A stretch of DNA of 24,417 nt, taken from positions 1-24,417 of the IMG/VR virus record IMGVR_UViG_3300042466_000307. The stretch is one strand, 5' to 3'. The stretch's first letter is position 1; every line of letters starts with the position of its first letter. This DNA is from a virus. The notes under the pieces are model-generated. The model saw nothing but the letters and a program-made list of their open reading frames with translations, searched no databases and had not been told where the DNA came from. The translations under genes and the position numbers were made by a program. Of the stretch, positions 7,116-14,920 are shown in pieces.

Positions 7116-8252
7116 ATGGATTTAAAACACGTTAAGAATATAACAATTGACGGAACGGCGGAAATGTATTTGTTTGATACAATCGGACGATCATACAACG
7201 AACAAACCGGCCGTTTTGAAGGAATCGACGGACAATCATTTGCGGACGAAATTCAATGGTTGAATTCAAATCCGGATATTTCAGCAATAAACGTTCGTAT
7301 AAATAGCGCGGGCGGATCAGTAATTGACGGATTTTCTATTTTTTCGGCGATTAAGACATCGAAAAAACCGGTATCAACATTTATTGAAGGTTTGGGCGCG
7401 TCAATTTCGGGAATAATTTTTCAAGCGGGAAAAAAACGATATATTTCGGATTTTGGGCGTTTAATGGTTCACGATCCAAGTTTCGGAACACCGCCGGAAT
7501 TTATGTCGGAAAAACAAAAAACGGCGTTAAATTCATTCCGTGATCAATTGATCACAATTTTGACAAATAATTCGAAAATGAATGAAAACGAAATTTCGAA
7601 TTTAATGTCGCGCGAAACGTGGTTCACGGCGGAACAAACAATTGAAAACGGGTTGGCGGACGAAATTATTTCAACCGGGCGCGTAATGAATGAAACGTCA
7701 ACCGCGGATCAAATTTTGGAATTAGTAAATTCAATGTTTAATCAAAATAAAAATCAAAAAATGGATTTAATCAAAAATCATTTTGGTTTGGACGCAAAAG
7801 CCGACGAAACGTCGATTTTGAACAAAATCAAAGAAAAAGAAACAATTTTGGCGGACGTTCAAAATAAAGTTTCGGAATTAGAAACAGAAAAAACGGCGTT
7901 GCAAGAAAAAAACGCGGAATTAGAAACAAAGATCCAAGAACAAAACGACGCGGTTGCGGTTGAAAGCGTTGAAAACGCAATCAAAAACGGATTGATCGAA
8001 GAAAGTTCGAAAGATCAAATGATCGAAGTTGCAAAAAACAATTTGGACACGTTCAAAACGATTTTAAAATCGGTAAAAAGAACACCGGTTCGCGTTACGA
8101 ACACCGTTCAAACAAACAACGGCGGGAAAAATGTTTCATTGCGTGAAATGGAAAAAAACAACCCGAAAGAAGTTCAAAGAATTTTAAATGAAGAACCGGA
8201 AACATACAAACAAATGTATTTCGAACAATACGGCGTTGAACCAACGGTTTAA
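7116..8252 (+). CDS. ClpP-like head maturation protease fused to scaffold
   Basis: The 378-residue protein has a ClpP/S14-type serine protease domain (about 15-195). It shows INSAGGSVIDG (62-72), a nucleophile region GLGASISG with predicted catalytic S96, and RLMVHDPSF with predicted H119. The S-to-H spacing (23) is close to that of ClpP. The acidic member is probably in the LMSRETWFTAEQ-type segment that follows. From about 216 onward it becomes charged and coiled-coil-like (EKETILADVQNKVSELETEK, then LQEKNAELETKIQEQND), typical of a scaffold that is cleaved and leaves the prohead. This matches the Mu I/Z and lambda C/Nu3 arrangement. It lies directly before the major capsid gene. Confidence 0.86.
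   Translation: MDLKHVKNITIDGTAEMYLFDTIGRSYNEQTGRFEGIDGQSFADEIQWLNSNPDISAINVRINSAGGSVIDGFSIFSAIKTSKKPVSTFIEGLGASISGIIFQAGKKRYISDFGRLMVHDPSFGTPPEFMSEKQKTALNSFRDQLITILTNNSKMNENEISNLMSRETWFTAEQTIENGLADEIISTGRVMNETSTADQILELVNSMFNQNKNQKMDLIKNHFGLDAKADETSILNKIKEKETILADVQNKVSELETEKTALQEKNAELETKIQEQNDAVAVESVENAIKNGLIEESSKDQMIEVAKNNLDTFKTILKSVKRTPVRVTNTVQTNNGGKNVSLREMEKNNPKEVQRILNEEPETYKQMYFEQYGVEPTV
7761..8252 (+). CDS. Possible nested scaffold protein (internal start of the protease gene)
   Basis: An in-frame ATG at 7761 (protein residue 216, MDLIKNHFGLDAKADETS) is preceded by an A-rich run, AAATCAAAAA, like the leaders of the major capsid and other genes here. Translation from it would give a 163-residue protein containing only the coiled-coil scaffold half and none of the protease residues. 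Mu (I/Z) and lambda (C/Nu3) make their scaffolds in exactly this way. Start use is inferred from context and leader sequence. Confidence 0.5.
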   Translation: MDLIKNHFGLDAKADETSILNKIKEKETILADVQNKVSELETEKTALQEKNAELETKIQEQNDAVAVESVENAIKNGLIEESSKDQMIEVAKNNLDTFKTILKSVKRTPVRVTNTVQTNNGGKNVSLREMEKNNPKEVQRILNEEPETYKQMYFEQYGVEPTV

Positions 8253-8288
8253 TTTTATTAGTGTTTAATCAAAAAAAAATCAAAAAAA

Positions 8289-9206
8289 ATGGGATTACAA
8301 AAAGAAATTTGGATTGCGGACATAATGGAAACATTACACGAAGGTTCGGAATTCATCAAAGCGGGAACAGATCATTCGGCGTTCGTATCAAACAAAACGG
8401 TTCACATTCCACAAAGCGGATCCGCGCCTGGTATATCTAAAAACCGCGGGACGTTGCCGGCAACAATCGGACAAAGAACGGATACCGTGTTGGATTACAA
8501 TTTAAATGAGTTTTCAACGGATCCAATTGTTGTGACAAATTTAGAAGAATTACAGGTTTCCTATGCAAAAAGAAATTCAGTATTAGGACAACACGCGTCA
8601 ATTCTTAATGAAAGAATTGGAACGGAAACGGCGTTTGCGTGGACACCGGACGGATCGTCAAGTTTAGTTTTGAGAACGACGGGTTCGGCAACATCTGAAT
8701 TGCCACATTCAACGGCAACGGGAACACGTAAATTGATCACAAAAGAAGACATCGCGAGAATGTCAAGAAAATTGGATTTGGACAATGTTCCGGCAAATGA
8801 TAGATATTTAGTTTTACCAACTAATATGTATTATGAATTATTTGGAATTGACGCATTAGTTCGCGCGGATTTCGGACGCGTTGCGGATCAAACGTCGGGC
8901 GTTGTGAATGAAATTTTCGGTTTCAAAGTGTTCAAACGCGCAACAACAATTTTGTTTGACGCACAAGCGAACGCAACGAAAAAAGCGATCGGAAGTTCAG
9001 CAAGCGCAACGGATTGTTTGGGGGCGTTCGCATTCCAAAAACAATCAGTTGCACAAGCGTTGGGAAGTGTTAACGTTTTTGCAAATATGGGAGTTGCGGA
9101 ATATTACGGCGACGTAATGTCGGCGTTAATTATGCACGGCGCGTCAAAAATGAGAACCGACAACAAAGGAATTGTCGCATTAGCGCAAGGATATGTCGCA
9201 CCATAA
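8289..9206 (+). CDS. Major capsid protein (HK97-fold)
   Basis: The 305-residue protein directly follows the protease-scaffold gene, the standard position of the major capsid protein. N-terminal residues 1-60 (EIWIADIMETLHEGSEFIKAG) resemble the helical arm seen in many Bacteroidota phage capsids. The middle holds DYNLNEFSTDPIVVTNLEEL, and later RYLVLPTNMYYELFGID and FGFKVFKRATTILFD, consistent with the P-domain and A-domain of the HK97 fold. The end reads ASKMRTDNKGIVALAQGY. The gene is preceded by a poly-A-rich leader (AAAAAAATCAAAAAAA), fitting high expression. No lysine/asparagine crosslink pair can be assigned by eye. Confidence 0.83.
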   Translation: MGLQKEIWIADIMETLHEGSEFIKAGTDHSAFVSNKTVHIPQSGSAPGISKNRGTLPATIGQRTDTVLDYNLNEFSTDPIVVTNLEELQVSYAKRNSVLGQHASILNERIGTETAFAWTPDGSSSLVLRTTGSATSELPHSTATGTRKLITKEDIARMSRKLDLDNVPANDRYLVLPTNMYYELFGIDALVRADFGRVADQTSGVVNEIFGFKVFKRATTILFDAQANATKKAIGSSASATDCLGAFAFQKQSVAQALGSVNVFANMGVAEYYGDVMSALIMHGASKMRTDNKGIVALAQGYVAP

Positions 9207-9218
9207 TTGACATAAAAA

Positions 9219-9524
9219 ATGTTAGAAACAAAGGCAAAATCGTTTTTTGCGTCCAACCCGGACGCAAAGGGCGTTTGTCTAACAAGCGACGGCACGTTGT
9301 TTGATTTAGACAATTTCCGATTTGCGGACGCGCATTCACAAACGTTGGAAAATAGAGAAATTCAAATTTTCGCAAAAAATGAAAACGACATCGACGAACC
9401 GATCAAACGTTTGTTTTTTGAAGGTTCAATTTGGATTTTGAAATTGATCGTTGGCGAAATAATTGAAGCAATCGAAGAAAGACGCGCGAAAAAAAGCGCA
9501 CCAAAAAAGGCGAGAAACGATTAA
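9219..9524 (+). CDS. Hypothetical protein between capsid and sheath
   Basis: This 101-residue protein has no family I recognise. The first half is mixed (FFASNPDAKGVCLTSDGTLF, DLDNFRFADAHSQTL). A helical stretch FFEGSIWILKLIVGEIIEAI follows, and the end is strongly basic (EERRAKKSAPKKARND). The LTSDGTLF-D segment looks like a short beta-hairpin. It starts after an A-rich leader, 12 bases past the capsid stop, and ends 13 bases before the sheath gene, so it belongs to the same operon. A structural or assembly role in head-tail joining is plausible by position only. Confidence 0.6.
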   Translation: MLETKAKSFFASNPDAKGVCLTSDGTLFDLDNFRFADAHSQTLENREIQIFAKNENDIDEPIKRLFFEGSIWILKLIVGEIIEAIEERRAKKSAPKKARND

Positions 9525-9537
9525 AAATATTTAAAAA

Positions 9538-10719
9538 ATGGGAATTTCGAAAATCACGGTTAACCGTGGAAAAGGCGGATTAGGTCGCCCGTTAGCGACA
9601 AACGATCATATTTCCGGGTTTGTTATGCCGTTCACAAACGCAAATTTGCCGGCGGGATTTTCGACAACGGATCGAATAAAAGTTGTTTATTCGATTGCGG
9701 ACGTTGAAACGTTGGGAATTGTAAAAGCGGGAACATATACTAAACAAATTTGGTATCATTTAAACCAATTTTTCAAAAAACAACCGGACGGCAAATTGTA
9801 TGTCAATTTAATTGACGATACGTCAATTGATTACGCGTCAATTGAAACATTGCAAAGATACGCAAACGGCGAAATTCGTCAAATTGCGTTTTATGATCCA
9901 AACACAACATTTGCAACGGGAAAAGTTCAATCGTTACAAACAAGCGCGTCAATTTTAGAAGGCGAAGATATGCCGGTTTCTGTAATTTATTCAGCAAATA
10001 CGCGCGGTATTGCGAACGTTGGTTCGTTTGTAGATTTACGCGCTTTAAATTGCAAAAACGTTTCGGTTTGTATTGGCGAAGACGGGGCGAATGAAGGAAC
10101 GGCAATTGCAAGCGCAACGGGAAAATCGTTGGGTTGTATTGGGGCGGTTTTGGGAATGGTTGCATTGTCAAAAGTTCACGAAAATATCGGTTGGGTTGGT
10201 CAATTCAACGTTGTTGACGGATCTGAATTTGACGTTCCGGCAATTTCCGTGAATTCCGCGTCGGTTTTAGTGAAAACGATTTCACAATCGGCGTTGAACA
10301 ATTTGTCCGATTATGGTTACATTTTTTTAATAAAAAGACCAGGATACGGCGGAACATTTTTCAACGACGCGCCGACGTGCGTATCTGTTACAAGTGATTA
10401 CGCGTATATTGAAAGCAACCGAACAATCGACAAATCGGTTCGAAACGTTCGTTCATTTATGTTGCCGTTTGTAAATTCGCCTTTATATGTCAATGAAGAC
10501 GGAACATTGGACGAAAATACAATTTCATTATTCAAAAATGAAGCGTCACGCGGTTTGGAAAGTATGCAAATTGACGGCGAATTGTCCGCATATAGCGTGA
10601 CAATTAATCCGGCGCAAAACGTTTTATCAACCGCACAATTGACAATTGCAATCAAATTGGTTCCGGTTGGCGTTGCGCGTGAAATAGTGTTGAACATTGG
10701 GTTTGCCCTTAATATTTAA
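9538..10719 (+). CDS. Tail sheath protein, DUF2586-like
   Basis: The 393-residue protein is the contractile sheath candidate. It starts MGISKITVNRGKGGLGRPLA, a start shared by DUF2586-type sheath proteins of Bacteroidota phages and prophages. The middle carries YHLNQFFKKQPDGKLYVNLI and a domain around GIANVGSFVDLRALNCKNVS. The C-terminal part (about 330-393) includes SRGLESMQIDGELSAYSVTI and VPVGVAREIVLNIGF, typical of the sheath handshake region. The tube gene follows after 11 bases, the conserved sheath-then-tube order. Contractile-tail assignment for the phage rests mainly on this gene and the tube, hub and wedge genes around it. Confidence 0.78.
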   Translation: MGISKITVNRGKGGLGRPLATNDHISGFVMPFTNANLPAGFSTTDRIKVVYSIADVETLGIVKAGTYTKQIWYHLNQFFKKQPDGKLYVNLIDDTSIDYASIETLQRYANGEIRQIAFYDPNTTFATGKVQSLQTSASILEGEDMPVSVIYSANTRGIANVGSFVDLRALNCKNVSVCIGEDGANEGTAIASATGKSLGCIGAVLGMVALSKVHENIGWVGQFNVVDGSEFDVPAISVNSASVLVKTISQSALNNLSDYGYIFLIKRPGYGGTFFNDAPTCVSVTSDYAYIESNRTIDKSVRNVRSFMLPFVNSPLYVNEDGTLDENTISLFKNEASRGLESMQIDGELSAYSVTINPAQNVLSTAQLTIAIKLVPVGVAREIVLNIGFALNI

Positions 10720-10730
10720 TAAAAAAAATT

Positions 10731-11144
10731 ATGTTACCATTAATTAACGGACGCGCATACGATTTCGCGCAAATAATCGTCACAATTTTAGGGGTTCCGG
10801 TTGCGTCGGTTTCGGCGATTGATTATGAAGAAACGCAAGAAAAAAAGAACAATTACGGGGCGGGAAATCGCCCGGTTTCAAGGGGGGCGGGCGCGATCGA
10901 ATGCACCGCGTCAATTGAAATGTCAATGAATGACATCGAAGCAATTCGCAACGTTGCGCCAAATGGTTCATTGTTGCAAGTTCCGGCGTTTGACATTACG
11001 ATTTTCTTTGGAAATGCGCAATCGCCAAAAACACACGTTTTGAAAAATTGTGAATTTACAAAAGACGGCGTTTCGGGATCACAAGGCGACACCGATTTGA
11101 AATACAAATTTGATTTGTTGCCGTCGCATATTGTATGGAAATAA
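10731..11144 (+). CDS. Tail tube protein
   Basis: The 137-residue protein follows the sheath and should form the inner tube. It begins MLPLINGRAYDFAQIIVTIL and has alternating beta strands (VASVSAIDYEETQEKKNNYG, IECTASIEMSMNDIEA, FDITIFFGNAQSPKTHVL, KNCEFTKDGVSGSQGDTDL). FTKDGVSGSQGDTDL-YK resembles the closing strands of P2 FII / Mu M tube proteins. A strong terminator lies 27 bases downstream. Identified by position, length and strand pattern rather than a catalytic motif. Confidence 0.78.
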   Translation: MLPLINGRAYDFAQIIVTILGVPVASVSAIDYEETQEKKNNYGAGNRPVSRGAGAIECTASIEMSMNDIEAIRNVAPNGSLLQVPAFDITIFFGNAQSPKTHVLKNCEFTKDGVSGSQGDTDLKYKFDLLPSHIVWK

Positions 11145-11170
11145 AAAAATTCAAACAATAAAATTTGATA

Positions 11171-11201
11171 AAAACCCGGACAATATCGTTCGGGTTTTTT
11201 T
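11171..11201 (+). terminator. Rho-independent terminator after the tail tube gene
   Basis: AAAACCCGGAC pairs with GTTCGGGTTTT (11171-11181 with 11188-11198), with one G-U pair and a 6-base loop, followed by further T residues. It is a good intrinsic terminator between the tube and the tail assembly chaperone. The AT-rich 40 bases before 11244 may hold a promoter, but I see no exact match to TAnnTTTG at the right spacing. Confidence 0.85.
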
Positions 11202-11243
11202 GTATTTTTACGGTTCAAATTAATAATATAAATTTTTGAAGTT

Positions 11244-11540
11244 ATGGAAACAAACGACACAAAAGAAATGATCCCAAACGGCGCAAAATACGTTTTGGAA
11301 ATTGAAGGAAAAAAATGTTATTTAAAAGCGATTACGCGTCCGGTAATGGAGCAAGCGTTGGGATTGATTATGCCGTTGACGGGATCGCCAAAAATGATAA
11401 CGGCGGGCGAAATGATTTTGAATTCGTGTTGGATTTCGGGCGACGATGAAATCAAAACCGATCCGGAATTGTATGTTGACGCGTGTTTGAACGCGGTTCA
11501 ATTAATTGAGCGCAAAGCGTCAAGCCTAAAAAAGTTATAA
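11244..11540 (+). CDS. Tail assembly chaperone, short (zero-frame) product
   Basis: The 98-residue protein sits between tube and tape measure, where phages encode the tail assembly chaperone. It includes VLEIEGKKCYLKAITRPVME and a mostly helical C-terminal half (VDACLNAVQLIERKASSLKK). The gene ends at TAA 11538-11540, immediately downstream of a -1 slippery heptamer at 11528-11534. Most ribosomes should make this short form. It binds the tape measure during tail assembly (established for lambda G and P2 E; inferred here). It follows a terminator, so it may start a separate transcript. Confidence 0.85.
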   Translation: METNDTKEMIPNGAKYVLEIEGKKCYLKAITRPVMEQALGLIMPLTGSPKMITAGEMILNSCWISGDDEIKTDPELYVDACLNAVQLIERKASSLKKL

Positions 11541-11725
11541 GCCGGACGGCAATACGTCCGGGCGATCGCGACGATGAAATTCGAAAAATGTCCGCGTTGA
11601 TCCGGTTTCATTTTAAAATTGATCCGGATCCGTTGGACGATTATCAATTTGCGCGGTTGTGGAATGATTTAAAATATTGTTTGGATTATGAAGCCAAACG
11701 ATTTGGAATGCAAGAAGAAAACTAA
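11244..11725 (+). CDS. Tail assembly chaperone, -1 frameshift fusion product
   Basis: Ribosomes slipping back one base at A AAA AAG (11528-11534) avoid the zero-frame TAA and read 63 more codons, ending at TAA 11723-11725. The fusion has 160 residues. The extension contains RDDEIRKMSALIRFHFKIDP, DPLDDYQFARLWNDLKYC and LDYEAKRFGMQEEN. It uses the phage's typical codons, so it is real coding sequence. It has no good start of its own except a late ATG at 11588. This is the G/GT (lambda) or E/E' (P2) arrangement: the long form joins chaperone to a tape-measure-binding domain. The tape measure gene starts 13 bases later. Confidence 0.85.
11528..11561 (+). other. Programmed -1 ribosomal frameshift signal
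   Basis: The zero frame reads CTA AAA AAG TTA TAA, giving the slippery heptamer A AAA AAG (11528-11534), the same as in E. coli dnaX. A 7-base spacer containing the zero-frame stop follows. Then CCGGACG (11542-11548) pairs perfectly with CGTCCGG (11555-11561) around a 6-base loop. Spacer length, GC-rich stem and stop position all fit a stimulated -1 frameshift. Confidence 0.88.
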
Positions 11726-11737
11726 AATAAAACAAAT

Positions 11738-13405
11738 ATGTCGGACAATCGCGAAACGTATATAATTGAATTGATTGATCGAAATTTCGGATCGTTAAAA
11801 GCGATTGCGGATCAAATGGATCATTTGCGAAATAAGGTTGACGGGTTGTCCGATAATTTGGGCGACGGATCAAACGGTTTAGCGGGAAAATTGGGCGGAT
11901 TGACGCGGATTGTTGGTTGGACGGCGTTAGCGGGGGGCGTTGCATTGGCCGGGCGTGAAATTTATCAGTTAGGCGCAAATATGGAACAAACACGCGTTGC
12001 GTTTGGGACGTTGTTAGGTAGTCAAAAAGAAGCAAATCAATTGATTGAACAAATGCAACAATTCGGCGCGGTCACACCGTTTGAAACAACAGAATTGTTG
12101 AACGCGTCGCGAATGTTACTATCCGCGGGAATTGGCGCAAAAGATATTCAAGAAAATTTAAGAATGATCGGCGACGTTGCGTCCGGAACATCAGTTCCAA
12201 TTGAAGAATTGGCGCAAATATTCCAAAAAGCAACAAACAAAGGAAAATTGCAAGCCGAAGAATTGAACCAAATGTCGGAACGTGGTATTCCGATAATGTC
12301 CGAATTGGCGAAAATGTTCGGTCGTTCAAAGGAAGAAGTTTATAAAATGGCGGAACAAGGATCCATTTCATCAAACGTAATGAACCAGGCGTTTATCAAT
12401 ATGACATCACAAGGCGGAATTTATTTCGATATGATGAACAAACAATCCCAAACAACCGCCGGCCGAATGTCAACCGTTATTGACAATTTGAAAAATTTAG
12501 GGATTAAATTATTTGATTTATTCCAACCCGTGATCAATGGTTTCATTTCATTGGCGGGCGCATTATTAGAAAATAAAGCATTATTAAAAGACATTGCAAT
12601 TGTTGTCGGTATTTTGACGGGCGCGTTTGCCCTTTACAAAATTGGCGTTGGTTTAGCAACATTATTCACGGGCGGATTTTCGACGGCGTTTGCTACATTA
12701 AACGCGATAATGTATGCCAACCCAATTGGCGTGATCGTTGGCGCAATTGCGTTGTTGGTTGCCGGGGTTGTGATTGCAATCCGACATTTTGAAGAGTGGG
12801 GATCTGTTGTCCTTATGTTGTCCGGTCCGTTAGGTTTTATTATTAATATTATTCAAGCATTACGCCGAAATTGGGACGGATTAAAAGAAGCATTTTCAAC
12901 GGGCGGAATGATTGCGGGTTTCAAAAAATTGGGAATGGTTATAATTGATTCATTGTTATATCCAATTCAACAATTTTTAGGATTGTTGGCGAAAATCCCT
13001 GGTTTGGGAAGTATTGCCGGAAACGGGGCGGAATGGATTAAAAATATGCGAAAAAATTTGGGCGTTGCCGTTCCCGAAGAAACAAAAAAAACCGTCGAAG
13101 GAGTTAAACAAAAAACGCAAAAAGGAAAAATCCAAGGCGTTGACAATGCGACGTTGAAAAATATTGCGGAAACGCAATTGGACAACAAAAAGAAAACAAA
13201 ATTGAAGGGCGTGAAATCGGATTTGCAATCCGGAATTTCGGACATTTCAGCCGGTGCGCCAAAAGTTTTCAATATAAATATTGGATCATTGATAAAAGAA
13301 CAAAAATTCGAAACAAACAAAGATTTTTCGGATATGAAATCAATAATTCGATCCGAAGTTTCACGCCTTTTGTTGGGCGTTGTTAACGACGTGCAAACAA
13401 CATAA
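11738..13405 (+). CDS. Tail tape measure protein
   Basis: The 555-residue protein should set tail length and be ejected with DNA. The N-terminus is helical (LIDRNFGSLKAIADQMDHLR, then VDGLSDNLGDGSNGLAGKLG). Residues about 90-200 hold the conserved tape-measure region (FGTLLGSQKEANQLIEQMQQ, PFETTELLNASRMLLSAGI, SERGIPIMSELAKMFG). Several hydrophobic segments follow (e.g. DIAIVVGILTGAFALYKIGV; GVIVGAIALLVAGVVIAI). The C-terminus is lysine-rich with FNINIGSLIKEQKFETN and a terminal helix. Using about 1.5 angstrom per residue, the tail would be roughly 80 nm (inference). It directly follows the chaperone fusion, its expected partner. Confidence 0.88.
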   Translation: MSDNRETYIIELIDRNFGSLKAIADQMDHLRNKVDGLSDNLGDGSNGLAGKLGGLTRIVGWTALAGGVALAGREIYQLGANMEQTRVAFGTLLGSQKEANQLIEQMQQFGAVTPFETTELLNASRMLLSAGIGAKDIQENLRMIGDVASGTSVPIEELAQIFQKATNKGKLQAEELNQMSERGIPIMSELAKMFGRSKEEVYKMAEQGSISSNVMNQAFINMTSQGGIYFDMMNKQSQTTAGRMSTVIDNLKNLGIKLFDLFQPVINGFISLAGALLENKALLKDIAIVVGILTGAFALYKIGVGLATLFTGGFSTAFATLNAIMYANPIGVIVGAIALLVAGVVIAIRHFEEWGSVVLMLSGPLGFIINIIQALRRNWDGLKEAFSTGGMIAGFKKLGMVIIDSLLYPIQQFLGLLAKIPGLGSIAGNGAEWIKNMRKNLGVAVPEETKKTVEGVKQKTQKGKIQGVDNATLKNIAETQLDNKKKTKLKGVKSDLQSGISDISAGAPKVFNINIGSLIKEQKFETNKDFSDMKSIIRSEVSRLLLGVVNDVQTT

Positions 13406-13415
13406 TTTTTTTTTT

Positions 13416-13970
13416 ATGACAATTGGAAAATATACATTGACGGGCGCGGGAATTGGATTGTTGAAAACAAAAGTTTTCAGAACTTTATCAGTTGAAAGCG
13501 ATGAAGCGACAAAAACGTCCTATTTGGGAACGCCCGTTTTTTCGAATATAGAAATAAAACCGTTTAAATGGGACACGTTGGACGGGCAAACAATCGAAAT
13601 CAAAAACGGAATTTCGATTGATCATTGTTTGATTTCAATATCACAACAAAAAAACATTGTGACAACACCGATCGCGGGATTAAATGGGACGGTCAAAGAA
13701 TATATTTCGGACGGCGATTTTGCGATTGATATTGAAGGAACAATCAGTTCAAAATTTAATAAATATCCCGAAACGGAAGTCAACGAATTGATTCAAATTT
13801 TAAACGCCCAAACAAATTTGACAATTATTTCGGAGTTTTTAAATTGGTTCGGGATTTCGTCAACCGTTGTGACAAATTACGATTTCCCGCAAACCGAAGG
13901 ATTTCGAAACATTCAAGAATTTAAAATTTCATTATTGTCGGACAACCCGGTTGAATTAGAAGAAATATGA
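13416..13970 (+). CDS. Tail/baseplate protein, possibly DUF6046-like
   Basis: The 184-residue protein lies between tape measure and hub, the position of LysM-type or gpN/U-like initiator proteins. It begins MTIGKYTLTGAGIGLLKTKV and holds YLGTPVFSNIEIKPFKWDT and GTISSKFNKYPETEVNELIQ, ending in NIQEFKISLLSDNPVELEE. I recall DUF6046 proteins of Bacteroidota phages with similar features, but cannot confirm this. The start at 13416 follows a T-rich run past the tape measure stop. An upstream ATG at 13380 would overlap the tape measure gene and add a poor extension. It overlaps the hub gene by 4 bases (ATGA), so the two are coupled. Confidence 0.6.
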   Translation: MTIGKYTLTGAGIGLLKTKVFRTLSVESDEATKTSYLGTPVFSNIEIKPFKWDTLDGQTIEIKNGISIDHCLISISQQKNIVTTPIAGLNGTVKEYISDGDFAIDIEGTISSKFNKYPETEVNELIQILNAQTNLTIISEFLNWFGISSTVVTNYDFPQTEGFRNIQEFKISLLSDNPVELEEI

Positions 13971-14917
13971 ATAGATTATTTTGCAATATGACAATTGGAA
14001 ATAAATTTTTTCGTTGGGCGACGGAAATTTCCATTCAGTCAAGTTGGAAACAATTCACGGACAACGTGAAAATTGTGATCCCTAAAAATATTCGTTCCGG
14101 CGGTCAACCGATTGTCAACGGCGAAAATTCATTGTTTAAACGTGGCGACAAAGTTTCAATTGAATTAGGGTATTTCCCGAATTTAACAAAAGTTTTTGAC
14201 GGATATGTTTCGGACATAAAGATCAACACGCCAATTGAATTGACGTGCGCGGACGCAATGTTTTTATTGAAAAACAAATCATTTTCCCAAACCTGGAAAA
14301 AAGTTTCATTGAAACAATTATTGACATTTATAACGGACGGAACCGGAATTCCGTTTGATTGTCCGGACGCGGATTTGGGATCGTTCCGCGTTGTTAATGT
14401 CACGGCGGTTCAAATTTTGGACGAATTAAAAAAAACATATTTTTTGGACGCGTTTATTCAAAACGGCAAATTGTATGTCGGGCGACAATATATTGCGGAA
14501 AATGAAATAATTCACGAAATAACAATCGAACAACAAGTCATTGAAAATTCATTGGTTTGGCGCGATGAAAAAGATATAAAAATAAAATTAAAAGCGGTTT
14601 CAATGATGCCGGACAACACAAAAATTGAAGTCGAAGTCGGCGACGGCGACGGCGAAACAAGAACGGCGCACTATTATAATTTAGATAAAAAAACATTGAC
14701 AAAAATCGCAACGAATGAAATCAATAAATTCAAATTCACGGGATTTCGTGGCGGGTTTGAAACATTCGGCGAACCGGTAATAAAACACGGCGATTTGATT
14801 GAATTAAAATCGTTAAAAATACCGGAACGATCCGGACGATATTTTGTCGATAGTGTTGAAACAACATTCGGAATGAATGGTTTTCGCCAAAAAATTGAAT
14901 TAGGTCGCAAAGGTTAA
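13967..14917 (+). CDS. Baseplate hub protein (gpD / late control D-like)
   Basis: The 316-residue protein resembles the P2 gpD / Mu gp45-48 hub group that links tube to spike. It starts with beta structure (FFRWATEISIQSSWKQFTDN, VKIVIPKNIRSGGQPIV) and carries a hub-like segment, KVFDGYVSDIKINTPIELTC, followed by SLKQLLTFITDGTGIPFDC. The C-terminal part shows GDLIELKSLKIPERSGRYFV, then the closing FGMNGFRQKIELGR, a pattern common at the end of hub proteins (G-x-x-Q/F ... I-x-L). It overlaps the previous gene by 4 bases and precedes the spike. Confidence 0.75.
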   Translation: MNRLFCNMTIGNKFFRWATEISIQSSWKQFTDNVKIVIPKNIRSGGQPIVNGENSLFKRGDKVSIELGYFPNLTKVFDGYVSDIKINTPIELTCADAMFLLKNKSFSQTWKKVSLKQLLTFITDGTGIPFDCPDADLGSFRVVNVTAVQILDELKKTYFLDAFIQNGKLYVGRQYIAENEIIHEITIEQQVIENSLVWRDEKDIKIKLKAVSMMPDNTKIEVEVGDGDGETRTAHYYNLDKKTLTKIATNEINKFKFTGFRGGFETFGEPVIKHGDLIELKSLKIPERSGRYFVDSVETTFGMNGFRQKIELGRKG

Positions 14918-14920
14918 AAT

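Noticed and set aside
11613-12035. Minus-strand ORF of 140 residues over the chaperone extension and tape measure
   Set aside because: It is antisense to two supported frames with no recognisable domain.
13380-13415. Earlier start of the gene following the tape measure
   Set aside because: It overlaps the tape measure end and adds a poor 12-residue extension; ATG 13416 is preferred.
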